Origin: Hyphomicrobiaceae bacterium
GTDB lineage: Bacteria > Pseudomonadota > Alphaproteobacteria > Rhizobiales > Hyphomicrobiaceae
Direction of reading: 5' to 3'
DNA: 64,000 nt
NCBI GenBank assembly: GCA_022844225.1
Contig: JALHMC010000004.1
Location: 62,001-126,000, forward strand
In this document: piece by piece, positions 1-8,500 of the stretch
How the letters are laid out: every line of letters starts with the position of its first letter
How positions within the stretch are numbered: position 1 is the first letter of the stretch
The notes under the pieces: model-generated
What the model saw: only the letters and a program-made list of their open reading frames with translations
Databases searched by the model: none
Told to the model about the DNA's origin: nothing
Made by a program: the position numbers and the translations under genes

Positions 1-1
1 C

Positions 2-553
2 GCGCTCGAGCCGGTTTCACTGGCCGAGGCGAAAGCCCATCTGCGCGTCGACGGCACGGCCGAGGATGCCCTCATCCAAAGCCTGATCGTCACGTCGAGA
101 CTGCACATTGAGGCGGCACTCGGCCTCGCGCTCATTACTCAGAGCTGGTCCTACTTCCTCGATCGTTGGCCCAAAGGCGGTCGACTGGTTCTGCCGCTCG
201 GGCCCGTGGCGGCGATCAGCCATGTTCGCGTGTGGAACGAGGAGGGGGGTAGCGAGTCGCTTGCCCTTTCCGGCTTTCTCCTCGACGGACACGGCATGCC
301 ACCGAGGCTGGTCGCATTGGCGGGCGCGCTGCCGCTCACGCCGGGGCGGGTCGCCAACGGGATCGAGGTCGGTTTCACGGCCGGCTTCGGTGCCGCTTCG
401 ACCGACGTGCCGGCGACGATCCGGCATGCCCTGCTGCTGCTCGTCGCGCACTGGTACGAGCATCGTGAGCCGGTCGAGATCGGTGTCGGCGTCAACGCGG
501 TTCCGGCAATGGTCTCGGACCTTCTCGCGCCCTACCGGCGGAGACGCCTGTGA
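2..553 (+). CDS. GTA head-tail adaptor protein (g6-like), 5' truncated by window edge
   Basis: Open reading frame running in from the left edge with 183 codons before TGA at 551-553. The start lies outside the window. It opens with the EPVSLAEAKAHLRV signature typical of the phage head-tail connector family (phiE125 gp8/HK97 gp6-like) and is mostly helical around two beta segments. In RcGTA the equivalent g6 product forms the adaptor ring below the portal, joining capsid to tail. The stop overlaps the next gene by four bases (GTGA), so the two are probably translationally coupled. Family assignment rests on motif and gene order, and both agree. The capsid, portal and terminase genes should lie just upstream. 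Confidence 0.85.
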   Translation, partial: ALEPVSLAEAKAHLRVDGTAEDALIQSLIVTSRLHIEAALGLALITQSWSYFLDRWPKGGRLVLPLGPVAAISHVRVWNEEGGSESLALSGFLLDGHGMPPRLVALAGALPLTPGRVANGIEVGFTAGFGAASTDVPATIRHALLLLVAHWYEHREPVEIGVGVNAVPAMVSDLLAPYRRRRL

Positions 554-879
554 GCAAGCCACGTATCGGAGCGTTGCGGCACCGCATCGTGCTCGAAGGT
601 GCCGCCAGGGCGTCTGACGGGGGCGGTGGCGCGGTCGTCAACTGGCTGCCGGTTGCCGAGCTTTGGGCGTCCATCACGCCCTCGACGGGATCGGAGACGA
701 TCGTCGCCGAAGCCATCGCGGGGCGGATCACCCATGAAATCCTCGTCCGTCACCGCAGCGATATCGTGCCCGCCATGCGGTTTCGGTTCGGCGCGAGGAT
801 CTTCGAGATCAGTGCGGTTCTCGACGTCGACGAGCGTCGGCGCCAGTCGCGCTGTCTTTGCCGGGAGGAGCTGCTGTGA
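550..879 (+). CDS. GTA head-tail stopper / head closure protein (g7-like)
   Basis: 109 aa, GTG start inside the stop of the preceding gene. The N-terminus (IGALRHRIVLEG) and a central stretch with tryptophan (ELWASITP) match the phage head-tail joining family (Phage_H_T_join, SPP1 gp16-like). In RcGTA this protein is the stopper that closes the capsid-tail junction. The normal family length is about 105-115 aa, so it looks complete. Its own end overlaps a short downstream reading frame by four bases, keeping the tightly packed, coupled arrangement of the cluster. Confidence 0.85.
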   Translation: MSKPRIGALRHRIVLEGAARASDGGGGAVVNWLPVAELWASITPSTGSETIVAEAIAGRITHEILVRHRSDIVPAMRFRFGARIFEISAVLDVDERRRQSRCLCREELL

Positions 880-995
880 GTGCCATTCTTCGGATGCTGT
901 CGCCACTGCTGAGGCGTGTGCTCGTGCCGCTCGGCGGCGCAATCTTCGAGCGTGTCGCGGTACGGACCCGGCGCAAGACCGAGCGGAGGAACTGA
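876..995 (+). CDS. Possible 39-aa small protein between GTA g7 and g8
   Basis: Short reading frame of 39 codons beginning GTG at 876 within the TGA of the stopper gene and ending TGA at 993-995, just before the terminator gene. A near-perfect ribosome binding site (GGGAGGAG) sits about five bases before the GTG. The predicted peptide is basic at its C-terminus (several Arg/Lys) with a leucine- and valine-rich N-terminal half, possibly an amphipathic or membrane-touching helix. I do not recognise a family. Overlap and binding site favour translation. Against this, the same purine-rich bases encode the end of the stopper protein, so it may be only a coupling device. Confidence 0.45.
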   Translation: MSAILRMLSPLLRRVLVPLGGAIFERVAVRTRRKTERRN

Positions 996-997
996 TC

Positions 998-1405
998 ATG
1001 GCGAGTTCGGGCTGGGCCCTGCAGAAATCGATCTACGAGACGCTGGCCATTGATGCCGGCGTGATCGGCCTTCTCGGAAGTTCCCGGATCTATGACGATG
1101 CGCCGCAAAGGAGCGCGTTCCCCTACATCACGCTCGGCCAATCGACGTTGCGTGATTGGAGCACGGGTAGCGAGGACGGCGACGAGCATCTGCTGACGGT
1201 CCACGTCTGGTCTCGTGCCGAAGGTCGCAAGGAAGCGCACGAGATCATGCAGGCGTTGCGCGAAGCGCTGCATGAGCGCGCACTCTCCCTCGAAGGCCAC
1301 CGCCTGGTGAACCTGCGCCATGAGCTTTCGGAGGCGCGGCGCGAAGCCGACGGCGAGACCTACCACGGCATCGTGCGGCTTAGAGCCGTCACCGAGCCAC
1401 TCTAG
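998..1405 (+). CDS. GTA tail terminator protein, DUF3168 (g8-like)
   Basis: 135 aa, ATG at 998 preceded by GGAGGA at good spacing. An upstream in-frame extension is only the shadow of the stopper gene. The sequence has the DUF3168 pattern: an N-terminal helix with LQKSIYETL, then IYDDAPQ, FPYITLGQ, then a basic helical middle and a C-terminal strand ending GIVRLRAVTEPL. In RcGTA and siphophages this family caps the tail tube at the capsid side. Its length is typical. It is followed by a 72-base gap before the tail-tube gene. Confidence 0.88.
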   Translation: MASSGWALQKSIYETLAIDAGVIGLLGSSRIYDDAPQRSAFPYITLGQSTLRDWSTGSEDGDEHLLTVHVWSRAEGRKEAHEIMQALREALHERALSLEGHRLVNLRHELSEARREADGETYHGIVRLRAVTEPL

Positions 1406-1477
1406 CGAGAGCGAGGGCAAGCGCTGCCGAAGCAGCGCGCCATCCCATCACAAACCATTTGGTTCAGGAAAAATGCC

Positions 1478-1891
1478 ATGGCAGCGCAGAGAGGCAAAGA
1501 CCTTCTGCTGAAGGTCGATGCCGACGGATCGGGATCGTTCACGACGGTCGCCGGCCTCAGATCGCGTGCGATCTCGTTCAACACCGAGACCGTCGATGTC
1601 ACGCACTCGGAATCGGTCGGTCGCTGGCGCGAACTCTTGTCGGGGGCGGGCGCGAAGTCGGCGCGCGTCACCGGCGCCGGCATCTTCAAGGATGCCGCCT
1701 CCGACGAGATCGTGCGTGGCTACGTCTTCGCCGGCACCATTCGCAATTGGCAAATCGCGGTACCGGATTTCGGGGTCGTGTCTGGTCCGTTCCAGATCAC
1801 CGCCTTCGAGATCTCGGGACGGCACGACGGCGAGGTCGCCTTCGACATCACGCTCGAATCCGCTGGCGAACTGACGTTCGCGACTGCTTGA
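1478..1891 (+). CDS. GTA major tail (tube) protein, TP901-1 family (g9-like)
   Basis: 137 aa starting MAAQRGKDLLLKVD, the characteristic opening of TP901-1-type GTA tail-tube proteins, with ISFNTETVDVTHSES and the later GRHDGEVAFDITLESAG segment near the C-terminus. It polymerises as hexameric rings around the tape measure to make the tail tube. AGGAAAA lies just upstream of the chosen ATG. Length and order (terminator, then tube, then chaperones) agree with the RcGTA layout. Confidence 0.9.
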   Translation: MAAQRGKDLLLKVDADGSGSFTTVAGLRSRAISFNTETVDVTHSESVGRWRELLSGAGAKSARVTGAGIFKDAASDEIVRGYVFAGTIRNWQIAVPDFGVVSGPFQITAFEISGRHDGEVAFDITLESAGELTFATA

Positions 1892-1915
1892 GTCCCCAGA
1901 TAGGAAAACCGATCC

Positions 1916-2323
1916 ATGGCAAATCTGCACAGGGGCGAGATCGAGGCTGTTCTCGACGGTCAACCAATGGTCCTCTGCCTGACGCTGGGAGCGCTCGCCG
2001 AGCTCGAGGCGGCGTTCGGCGACGAGGACATGCTGGCGCTCGCCAATCGTCTTTCGTCCGGGCGCCTTTCCGCGCGCGATGCCATCCGCATTCTCGGTGC
2101 GGGGCTTCGCGGAGCTGGCAACGATCTTGTCGATGCGGATGTCGCCCGCCTCAAGGCCGACGGTGGCGCGGCGGGTTTTGTCGAGGTGGTCGCGCGACTT
2201 CTCACCGCCACGTTCGGAGCAGGTGAAAGTGCGCCGGTCCAAGGCTATGGCGGCGATCCGACCGGCGAGGTGCCAGCGACGAGCGAGGCGCGCGATCCCG
2301 GCCCTTTCCCTGGTCGGAGGTGA
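1916..2323 (+). CDS. GTA tail assembly chaperone-like protein (g10-like)
   Basis: 135 aa. Begins MANLHRGEIEAVLDG and contains LCLTLGALAELEAAFG, the signature of the GTA_gp10 family. The conserved domain fills about residues 1-100. The last 30 residues are a Gly/Pro/Ser-rich tail that looks like a linker. TGA (2321-2323) shares its A with the ATG of the next frame. A CCCTTTC heptamer in the correct phase lies five codons before the stop, which could divert some ribosomes into the next frame (see separate entry). The start has AGGAAAA upstream. The role, chaperoning the tape measure during tail assembly, is inferred from phage tail operons. Confidence 0.85.
   Translation: MANLHRGEIEAVLDGQPMVLCLTLGALAELEAAFGDEDMLALANRLSSGRLSARDAIRILGAGLRGAGNDLVDADVARLKADGGAAGFVEVVARLLTATFGAGESAPVQGYGGDPTGEVPATSEARDPGPFPGRR
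2302..2308 (+). promoter_or_regulatory. Candidate -1 ribosomal frameshift site CCCTTTC
   Basis: The heptamer is read as C CCT TTC in the g10 frame, which fits the X XXY YYZ slippery pattern exactly. A -1 slip continues as Pro-Trp-Ser-Glu-Val-Met into the g10.1 frame. This restores the FPW.E-type N-terminus I expect for the g10.1 family, which neither ATG 2323 nor GTG 2320 would include. Paired -1 frameshifted chaperones are common between tail-tube and tape-measure genes of siphophages. No stimulatory structure was computed, and CCC/TTT is not the strongest slippery site, so this is a hypothesis. Confidence 0.4.
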
Positions 2324-2490
2324 TGGCGGCCGGCCTCGGTCTCCTCCGTCTGCCGCCGGCCCAGTTCTGGTCCATGACCCCGCGTGAGCTTGCGGCAGCC
2401 TTGAGGGGCGGCCTGGGGCTCGGTGCGCGGTCGACGATGGTCCGCGGCGATCTCCTCAGCCTGATGAAGCGCTTTCCCGATCAGCACTGA
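2323..2490 (+). CDS. GTA phage tail assembly chaperone, rcc01693 family (g10.1-like)
   Basis: 55 aa from ATG 2323 (TGATG overlap with the preceding stop), rich in the family signature GLLRLPPAQFWSMTPREL, followed by a short helical end. In the R. capsulatus GTA the equivalent is rcc01693 between g10 and g11. The frame stays open upstream to a TGA at 2224-2226. Within this stretch only GTG 2320 and ATG 2323 are plausible starts, and both leave out the FPW motif encoded immediately before. Either the protein is made from the coupled ATG or it is also made as a -1 frameshift fusion with the preceding product. Confidence 0.8.
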   Translation: MAAGLGLLRLPPAQFWSMTPRELAAALRGGLGLGARSTMVRGDLLSLMKRFPDQH

Positions 2491-2522
2491 TCAGCGTAGA
2501 CCACGCTCCGACAGGACAACCC

Positions 2523-3086
2523 ATGCCCGAGACTTCCATGACGCCGGAGCCGTTTGCGAGCGCCGGTGAGATCGACGCGCTGCGCCTTCACATTGACGGT
2601 CTCAGCGAAAGCCAGCGTCGCTTTTCGACAGCGCTCGAAAGCTCGGATCGGATCGGTCGGCAGTTCGGCCGAACTCTGACCAATGCTTTCATTGGTCTCG
2701 CCGTCGAGGGCAAGAGCTTCGGTGCCGTTTTGAATACGCTCGTGATGAGCCTTTCAAGGATCGCACTGCGTGCCGCCTTCAAGCCCCTCGAGACGGCTTT
2801 CGGAAGCGCACTGCAGTCGCTGATCTCGGGGCCGTCGCTGTTCAGCGGCGCGAGCGTTGCCGCGCCTTCGGGTTTCCCCGTCGCTGCCGGCGTGCCGATC
2901 AGTGGCGGCTTGACGACCAGCAGCGGGGTCGTTGGCAGTGTCGCAGCGCCGAGCAGCATTATGGCCCCCGCCCCGAGCATCGTAATCAACGTCACGACCC
3001 CCGATGCGGAAAGCTTTCGCCGCTCCGAGACACAGCTCGCGGCGCTTCTCGCGAGGGCCGTGGGGCAGGGGCAGAGGAATCTCTGA
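2523..3086 (+). CDS. GTA tail tape measure protein, short (g11-like)
   Basis: 187 aa. The N-terminal third is helical and polar. It is followed by ALESSDRIGRQFGRTLTNAF and an alanine/glycine/serine-rich middle, then SIVINVTTPDAESFRRSE near the C-terminus, the conserved end of GTA and lambda-like minor tail proteins. The short length fits the short tail of GTA particles, whose length is set by this protein. AGGA precedes the ATG. The start has a second Met seven codons on, so either is possible. Confidence 0.85.
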   Translation: MPETSMTPEPFASAGEIDALRLHIDGLSESQRRFSTALESSDRIGRQFGRTLTNAFIGLAVEGKSFGAVLNTLVMSLSRIALRAAFKPLETAFGSALQSLISGPSLFSGASVAAPSGFPVAAGVPISGGLTTSSGVVGSVAAPSSIMAPAPSIVINVTTPDAESFRRSETQLAALLARAVGQGQRNL

Positions 3087-3145
3087 GAATTTGAGGCGAA
3101 CGCGGAAGTGCAAGCGCGAGCCCAACGAACGCAGTGCGAGGCACC

Positions 3146-3784
3146 ATGTCATTCCACGAGATCCGCTTCCCGACCCAGATTTCGCACGGGGCGACTGGCG
3201 GCCCCGAGCGACGCACGGATGTCGTGGTGCTGGGCTCAGGCTACGAGGAGCGCAACGCCCGGTGGGCGCATGCGCGACGCAGTTACAACGCCGGCTACGG
3301 CGTGCGGTCGCTCGACGATCTCCATGCCGTCATCGCTTTTTTCGAGGAGCGGCGCGGGCGGCTCTACGGCTTTCGCTGGAAGGATCAAGCAGACTGGAAG
3401 TCGTGTCCTCCGGAGCAGGCCATCGCGGCGACCGACCAGATCCTCGGCACCGGCGACGGGGCGAGGGCCCAATTTTCGCTCGTCAAGCGGTATGGCTCGC
3501 TGCACGCCCCCTACGAGCGGCCCATTGCGAAGCCGGTTGCCGGGACGGTGACGGTTGCCGTCGGTGGTGCTGAGGCGATCGAAGGCGTGGTCTTCGACGT
3601 CGACAGCACGACCGGTGTGGTTGCCTTCCGCTCGGGGTTCGTGCCACTGGCCGGCGCTGTCGTCACAGCCGGTTTCGAGTTCGACGTTCCCGTTCGCTTC
3701 GATACCGATCGCCTCGACGTCAATCTGACGGGCTTCCGCCACGGGGCTGTTCCCGCGGTTCCGATTATCGAAGTGCGGGTTTGA
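3146..3784 (+). CDS. GTA distal tail protein, DUF2460 (g12-like)
   Basis: 212 aa beginning MSFHEIRFPTQIS, the standard DUF2460 opening, with YNAGYGVRSLDDLHAVIAFFE and GRLYGFRWKDQADWKS, all strongly conserved in the family. A GTG twelve bases earlier is in frame, but GAGG spacing favours this ATG. In RcGTA the protein forms the hexameric distal tail ring that links the tube to the hub. The next cluster gene normally follows closely; here a 350-base gap holding an antisense gene intervenes. Confidence 0.9.
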   Translation: MSFHEIRFPTQISHGATGGPERRTDVVVLGSGYEERNARWAHARRSYNAGYGVRSLDDLHAVIAFFEERRGRLYGFRWKDQADWKSCPPEQAIAATDQILGTGDGARAQFSLVKRYGSLHAPYERPIAKPVAGTVTVAVGGAEAIEGVVFDVDSTTGVVAFRSGFVPLAGAVVTAGFEFDVPVRFDTDRLDVNLTGFRHGAVPAVPIIEVRV

Positions 3785-3800
3785 TCGGTCGATCGGCGGC

Positions 3801-4039
3801 TCAGACGCGGGGCGTGCCCACGTCGCGGGTTCGCCGCTCCGTAAGCGGGGACAACAACGCGAAGCCGTACAGCGCCGCGATGCCGACTATCACGAACACG
3901 ATGCGTGAAAGAGTGCTGTATGACGCGGCCGTTCCTCCAAACAGCGCGGCCACCAGGTCGAAGTTGAACAGGCCTACCAAGCCCCAATTCAAACCTCCGA
4001 CAATCAGCAGGACCAGGCGACAACATTGATGGTCTGCAT
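3801..4039 (-). pseudogene. DUF378 small membrane protein, frameshifted, antisense inside GTA cluster
   Basis: Minus-strand ATG at 4039, with GGGAGA upstream, encodes MQTINVVA and then meets a stop within four codons. One frame over, the sequence continues LVLLIVGGLNWGLVGLFNFD and a second hydrophobic helix (IVFVIVGIAALYGFALL), ending TGA at 3801-3803. Together they make a normal DUF378 protein of about 79 aa with two membrane helices, lacking one base. A missing G in the plus-strand GG at 4016-4017 would restore the frame. It lies between g12 and g13, opposite to the operon. It may be a true recent pseudogene or a homopolymer sequencing error. Confidence 0.75.
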
Positions 4040-4134
4040 GTCGATCTCTCCCATTCTTGACGTGTTCTGGCGCAACCGCCGGCGGGGCGCGAGGTTCCGA
4101 GCAGCGCGACAAACAGGCCTTAGGAAAACGTGAC

Positions 4135-4992
4135 ATGAGAGACCTTCCCGCCGGCCTGCAGGCTGCCCTCGACAGCGGCGCCACTACGCTCTGCTGGTGC
4201 TGGCGTATCGCCCCGCGGAACAGGCCGGCGCTCGGCTTCACCGATCACGACCGCGATCTGATGTTCGATGGCACGACATTCGAGGCGGCTTCGGGTTTTT
4301 CCTCGAGTGAGCTGCGTGAATCCGTCGGGCTCGCCGTCGACAATCTCGAGGTCGAGAGCGCACTGGTCTCACCGAGCCTCACCGAGGAGGCGCTCGCGGC
4401 TGGCGATTTCGACGACGCTCTCGTCGAGATCTTCCGCGTCGACTGGACGGACGTTGCCTCGCGCGCCCTCCTGAGACGCGGCTCGCTCGGAGAGGTGCGT
4501 CGCTCGGGTCATGCCTTCGCGGCCGAGGTTCGCGGGCTGGCGCATTACCTGCAGCAACCGCAAGGTCGCTTGTTCCAGTACGCCTGCGATGCCGAACTCG
4601 GTGATGCTCGTTGCGGAATCGATCTGACGAGTGGCCTTTATCGAGCGAGCGGCACCGTCACGGCGGGACTTGGCGATCGTTTGCTTTCGACTGTTGATCT
4701 CGCCGCATTCTCCGATGGCTGGTTCACGCGCGGTCTCCTTACGTTCACAGGGGGGGCTAACGTGGGGCGGGCCGTCGAGGTCAAGCGTCACCAGAAGCGG
4801 GCCGGAGAGACGACCATCGAGCTTTGGCAGGCGCCCGGCGCCGTCATCGTCGCCGGGGACGCTTTCACGCTCACCGCGGGCTGCGACAAGCAGCATGCGA
4901 CATGTCGCGAAAAATTTACGAACTCCGTCAACTATCGCGGCTTTCCGCATATGCCCGGGAACGACTTCCTCGCATCGCCCCCTTCGGGCTGA
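4135..4992 (+). CDS. GTA hub protein, DUF2163 (g13-like)
   Basis: 285 aa from ATG 4135 with AGGAAAA upstream. A longer in-frame extension starts in the antisense gene's leader and is unlikely. Motifs include TTLCWCWRI, LGFTDHDRDL, LEVESAL and the C-terminal CDKQHATC and GFPHMPGNDF, all hallmarks of the DUF2163/BR0599 family. In RcGTA this is the trimeric hub at the tail tip. The conserved cysteines near the end bind an iron-sulfur cluster in the RcGTA hub; the CDK-x4-C and the earlier QYACDAELGDARCG cysteines are present here. The NlpC/P60 gene follows after 27 bases. Confidence 0.9.
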   Translation: MRDLPAGLQAALDSGATTLCWCWRIAPRNRPALGFTDHDRDLMFDGTTFEAASGFSSSELRESVGLAVDNLEVESALVSPSLTEEALAAGDFDDALVEIFRVDWTDVASRALLRRGSLGEVRRSGHAFAAEVRGLAHYLQQPQGRLFQYACDAELGDARCGIDLTSGLYRASGTVTAGLGDRLLSTVDLAAFSDGWFTRGLLTFTGGANVGRAVEVKRHQKRAGETTIELWQAPGAVIVAGDAFTLTAGCDKQHATCREKFTNSVNYRGFPHMPGNDFLASPPSG

Positions 4993-5019
4993 ACCATCTT
5001 TTCTAACCGGGTGTCCCTC

Positions 5020-5508
5020 ATGTCCGACCTCATGTCCATCCGGCGCGAGGCGGTGGTCGCGCATGCACGCCGATGGATCGGCACGCCTTATCATCACCAG
5101 GCGAGCCGGCTCGATGTTGGCGCTGATTGCATCGGGCTCGTGCGCGGCGTGTGGCGAGATCTCTATGGCATGGAGCCCGAGGCGCTGCCGGGGTATGGCC
5201 GCGACTGGTCGGAGGCGTCGGGGCAAGAGACGCTGCTCGAGGCCTCCCGCCGCCATCTGATTGAGATCGCGCCGCAGGCTGTGCGGCCGGGAGACGTGCT
5301 CGTCTTTCGCTACCGGGCGCGCGCCACCGCCAAGCATGCCGGCATCGTTGGCGAGACGTTTAGTGCCGCGAACACTCCCCTCGATGCGCGGCCTCGGCTC
5401 ACGATCATTCATGCCGTCGAAGGCGCTCCGGTCAGTGAAGTGGCTCTGATCGGCTGGTGGTGGCGGCGGGTCGCTGCTGCATTCTCATTTCCCGGGATCA
5501 TCGACTGA
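5020..5508 (+). CDS. GTA cell-wall peptidase, NlpC/P60 family (g14-like)
   Basis: 162 aa from ATG 5020. A GTG nine bases earlier and an ATG twelve bases later are alternatives, and no strong ribosome binding site decides. The catalytic cysteine is in ADCIGLVRG (C37), the histidine in AKHAGIVG, and WIGTPYHHQ precedes them, the standard NlpC/P60 order. The protein sits at the tail tip and is thought to cut peptidoglycan during DNA delivery. The stop TGA overlaps the ATG of the megatron gene (TGATG), so the two are coupled. Confidence 0.9.
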   Translation: MSDLMSIRREAVVAHARRWIGTPYHHQASRLDVGADCIGLVRGVWRDLYGMEPEALPGYGRDWSEASGQETLLEASRRHLIEIAPQAVRPGDVLVFRYRARATAKHAGIVGETFSAANTPLDARPRLTIIHAVEGAPVSEVALIGWWWRRVAAAFSFPGIID

Positions 5509-8500
5509 TGGCAACACTCGCTCTTACCGTTGCTGGCGCCGCTGTCGGCGGAGCCTTGCTGCCCGCCGGCGTTTCCTTCCTGGGAGCCACCCTTTCCGGT
5601 ACGGCGATCGGCTCGCAGATCGGCGCGATCGCCGGCACGTTCGTCGATCAGGCGCTGTTCGGCTCGAGCCGGCGTGCTGTTGCCGGTCCACGGCTGTCGG
5701 ATCTCACGGTCACGACGTCGACAGAGGGGGCCGCCGTACCGCGGCTGTTCGGACGGGCGCGGCTCGGCGGCCAAGTGATCTGGGCGACCGATCTCGAGGA
5801 GGAAGCCGTCACAAACGGTGGTGGCGGCAGCTCGAAAGGGGCTCCGTCGGGCGGCTCCGCGATCAATCGCACGGACTATCGCTACTATGCCAACTTTGCG
5901 GTCGCTCTCTGCGAAGGGCCGATCACCGGGATCGGTCGCGTTTGGGCGGATGGGCAGGAACTCGATCTCGGACAGCACGTCTGGCGGCTCTACCACGGTA
6001 GCGAGACGCAGGAGCCAGACGGTCTGATCGTCGCGCGTGAGGGGGCCGATGCGGCGCCCGCCTACCGAGGTGTCGCCTATATCGTGTTCGAGCGCATGGC
6101 GCTCGACACCTTCGGCAATCGCCTGCCGCAGCTGTCGTTCGAGGTGCACCGATCCGTCGATGCCTTCGAGGATCTGGTTCGCGGCGTCGTCATGATCCCG
6201 GGGTCGGGCGAGTTCGTCTACGCCTCCGAGCCGGTCACGCGGCGGACCGGCTCGGTCAGCACCGCGGCCGAGAACACGAATACTCTCAGAGGAGGCACCG
6301 ACTGGGAGGTTGCGCTCGATCAGCTGGCCGAGACGCTCCCCAATGCGCGGTCGACGTCGCTCGTGGTGAGCTGGTTCGGCTCGGATCTCAGGGCCGGGCA
6401 TTGTCTCGTACGCCCAGCGGTGGATGCCACGGAGAAGCAGACCCCGCCGCTCGAATGGACTGTCGCGGGGCTCACGCGTGCGACGGCTCCGCTCGTTTCG
6501 AGCAACGACGGGCAGGCCGCCTACGGTGGCACGCCGTCCGATCAGACCGTCGTCTCGGCTATTCGCGATCTGAAAGCCCGCGGCCACAAGGTGCTGCTGG
6601 CCCCTTTCATCCTGATGGACGTGCCGCATGGCAATGGACTGCTCGATCCCTACACGGGTGTGGTCGGGCAGCCCGCCTATCCGTGGCGTGGGCGGATTAC
6701 TGTCGATCCTGCGCCGGGCCTGTCCGGTTCGCCTGACAAGACGGCGCTCGCCGCCACACAAGTTGCAAACATCGTCGGCGCCGCTCTTCCCGCGCACTAC
6801 GCGATAGACGGCGACAGCGTCGTCTATTCGGGGCCGGCCGAGTGGACGATCCGGCGCATGGTGTTGCACTACGCGCATCTCGCGGTTGCTGCCGGCGGTG
6901 TCGATGGCATCCTGATCGGAACCGAGCTCCGTGGCCTGACGCAGGTGCGGTCCGGGTCCTCGACGTATCCGTTCGTATCAGCCCTCGCCGCGCTTGCCGC
7001 CGATGTGAAGGCCGTCGTCGGACCTGCCACGAAGGTCACCTATGCCGCCGACTGGTCCGAGTATTTCGGCCATCAACCTGCTGACGGCTCGGGCGACGTG
7101 CACTTCCACCTCGATCCGCTCTGGGCATCGCCTGCGATCGATGCGGTCGCCATCGACTGCTACTGGCCGCTCGCCGACTGGCGCGACAACGACCATCTCG
7201 ATCGCACAGCCGGCGCTCGCTCGATCTACGATGTCGACTACCTGAAGGCCAATGTCTTCGGTGGCGAAGGCTACGACTGGTTCTACGCCTCGCCTGCCGA
7301 CCGCGCGGCTCAAATCCGCATACCGATCATGGACGGCGTTGCCGGCAAGCCTTGGGTGTTTCGCTACAAGGATGTGCGCAATTGGTGGTCGAACCCGCAT
7401 TTCGAGCGACCCGGTGGTGTGGAGGGCGCTACACTGACCGGTTGGGTACCGCAATCGAAGCCGATCTGGCTGACTGAGATCGGGTGCCCTGCGGTCGACA
7501 AGGGTGCCAATCAGCCCAACGTATTCGTCGATCCGAAGAGCTCGGAATCGTTCCTGCCCTATCACTCGAGCGGCGAGCGCGACGATCTCATGCAGCGCCG
7601 CTACCTGCAGGCCCTGCTCGAGGCTCTCGATCCGCTGCATCCGGGCTATGTCGACGGGGCAAACCCCGTGTCCGCGGGCTATGGCGGACGCATGATCGAT
7701 ATCGATCATATCTACGTCTACGCGTGGGACGCGCGTCCCTATCCGGCCTTTCCAAGTCTCGATCTCGTGTGGAGCGACGGCGCGAATTGGCGCCTCGGTC
7801 ATTGGATCAACGGACGCGTGACCGGCCAACAACTCGGCGCGGTTATCGCCGCGCTGCTCGAGGGGTATGGCTTTTCCGATTACGACGTCTCTGCGCTCGA
7901 CGCGCTCGTCACGGGCCTCGTCATCGACCGACCGATGTCGGCTCGCGATGCGATGCAGCCTTTGGAACTCGCCTATTTTCTCGATGCGATCGACGACGGC
8001 GGCGCGATCCGGTTTGCCCATCGCGGAGCCGAGCCGCCGCTTGTCGTGCTCACGATAGACGATCTGGTCGAGACCAAGCCCGGCTCCGATCTCGTGCGCC
8101 TCACCCGGGCCCAGGAGACGGACCTTCCCGCCGCGGCACGCGTCTCTTACTCGGCGCTCGAATCCGACTACCGGCAGGCCGTTGCCCAGTCGCGCCGCCT
8201 GGTTGGAGCATCCGGGCGCGTCGCAGACGCGCAACTCGCCCTCGTCATGGACGCCGGACAGGCGGTTCGCACTGCCGACACCTGGCTCTTTGAGACTTGG
8301 GCCGCGCGCGAGCGGGCTCGATTCCTGCTCCCGCCCTCGGCGCTGGCTCTCCAGCCCGGCGATGTGGTCGTCTTCGAGCATGCAGAACGTTCCCGCCTCT
8401 TCCGCATCATCGAGGTCGGTGACCATGGGGCGCGTGAGATCGAGGCGATCGCAATCGATCCGGCGGTTTACGCAGGAGGCAGCACCGTCGTCAGGCCCGA

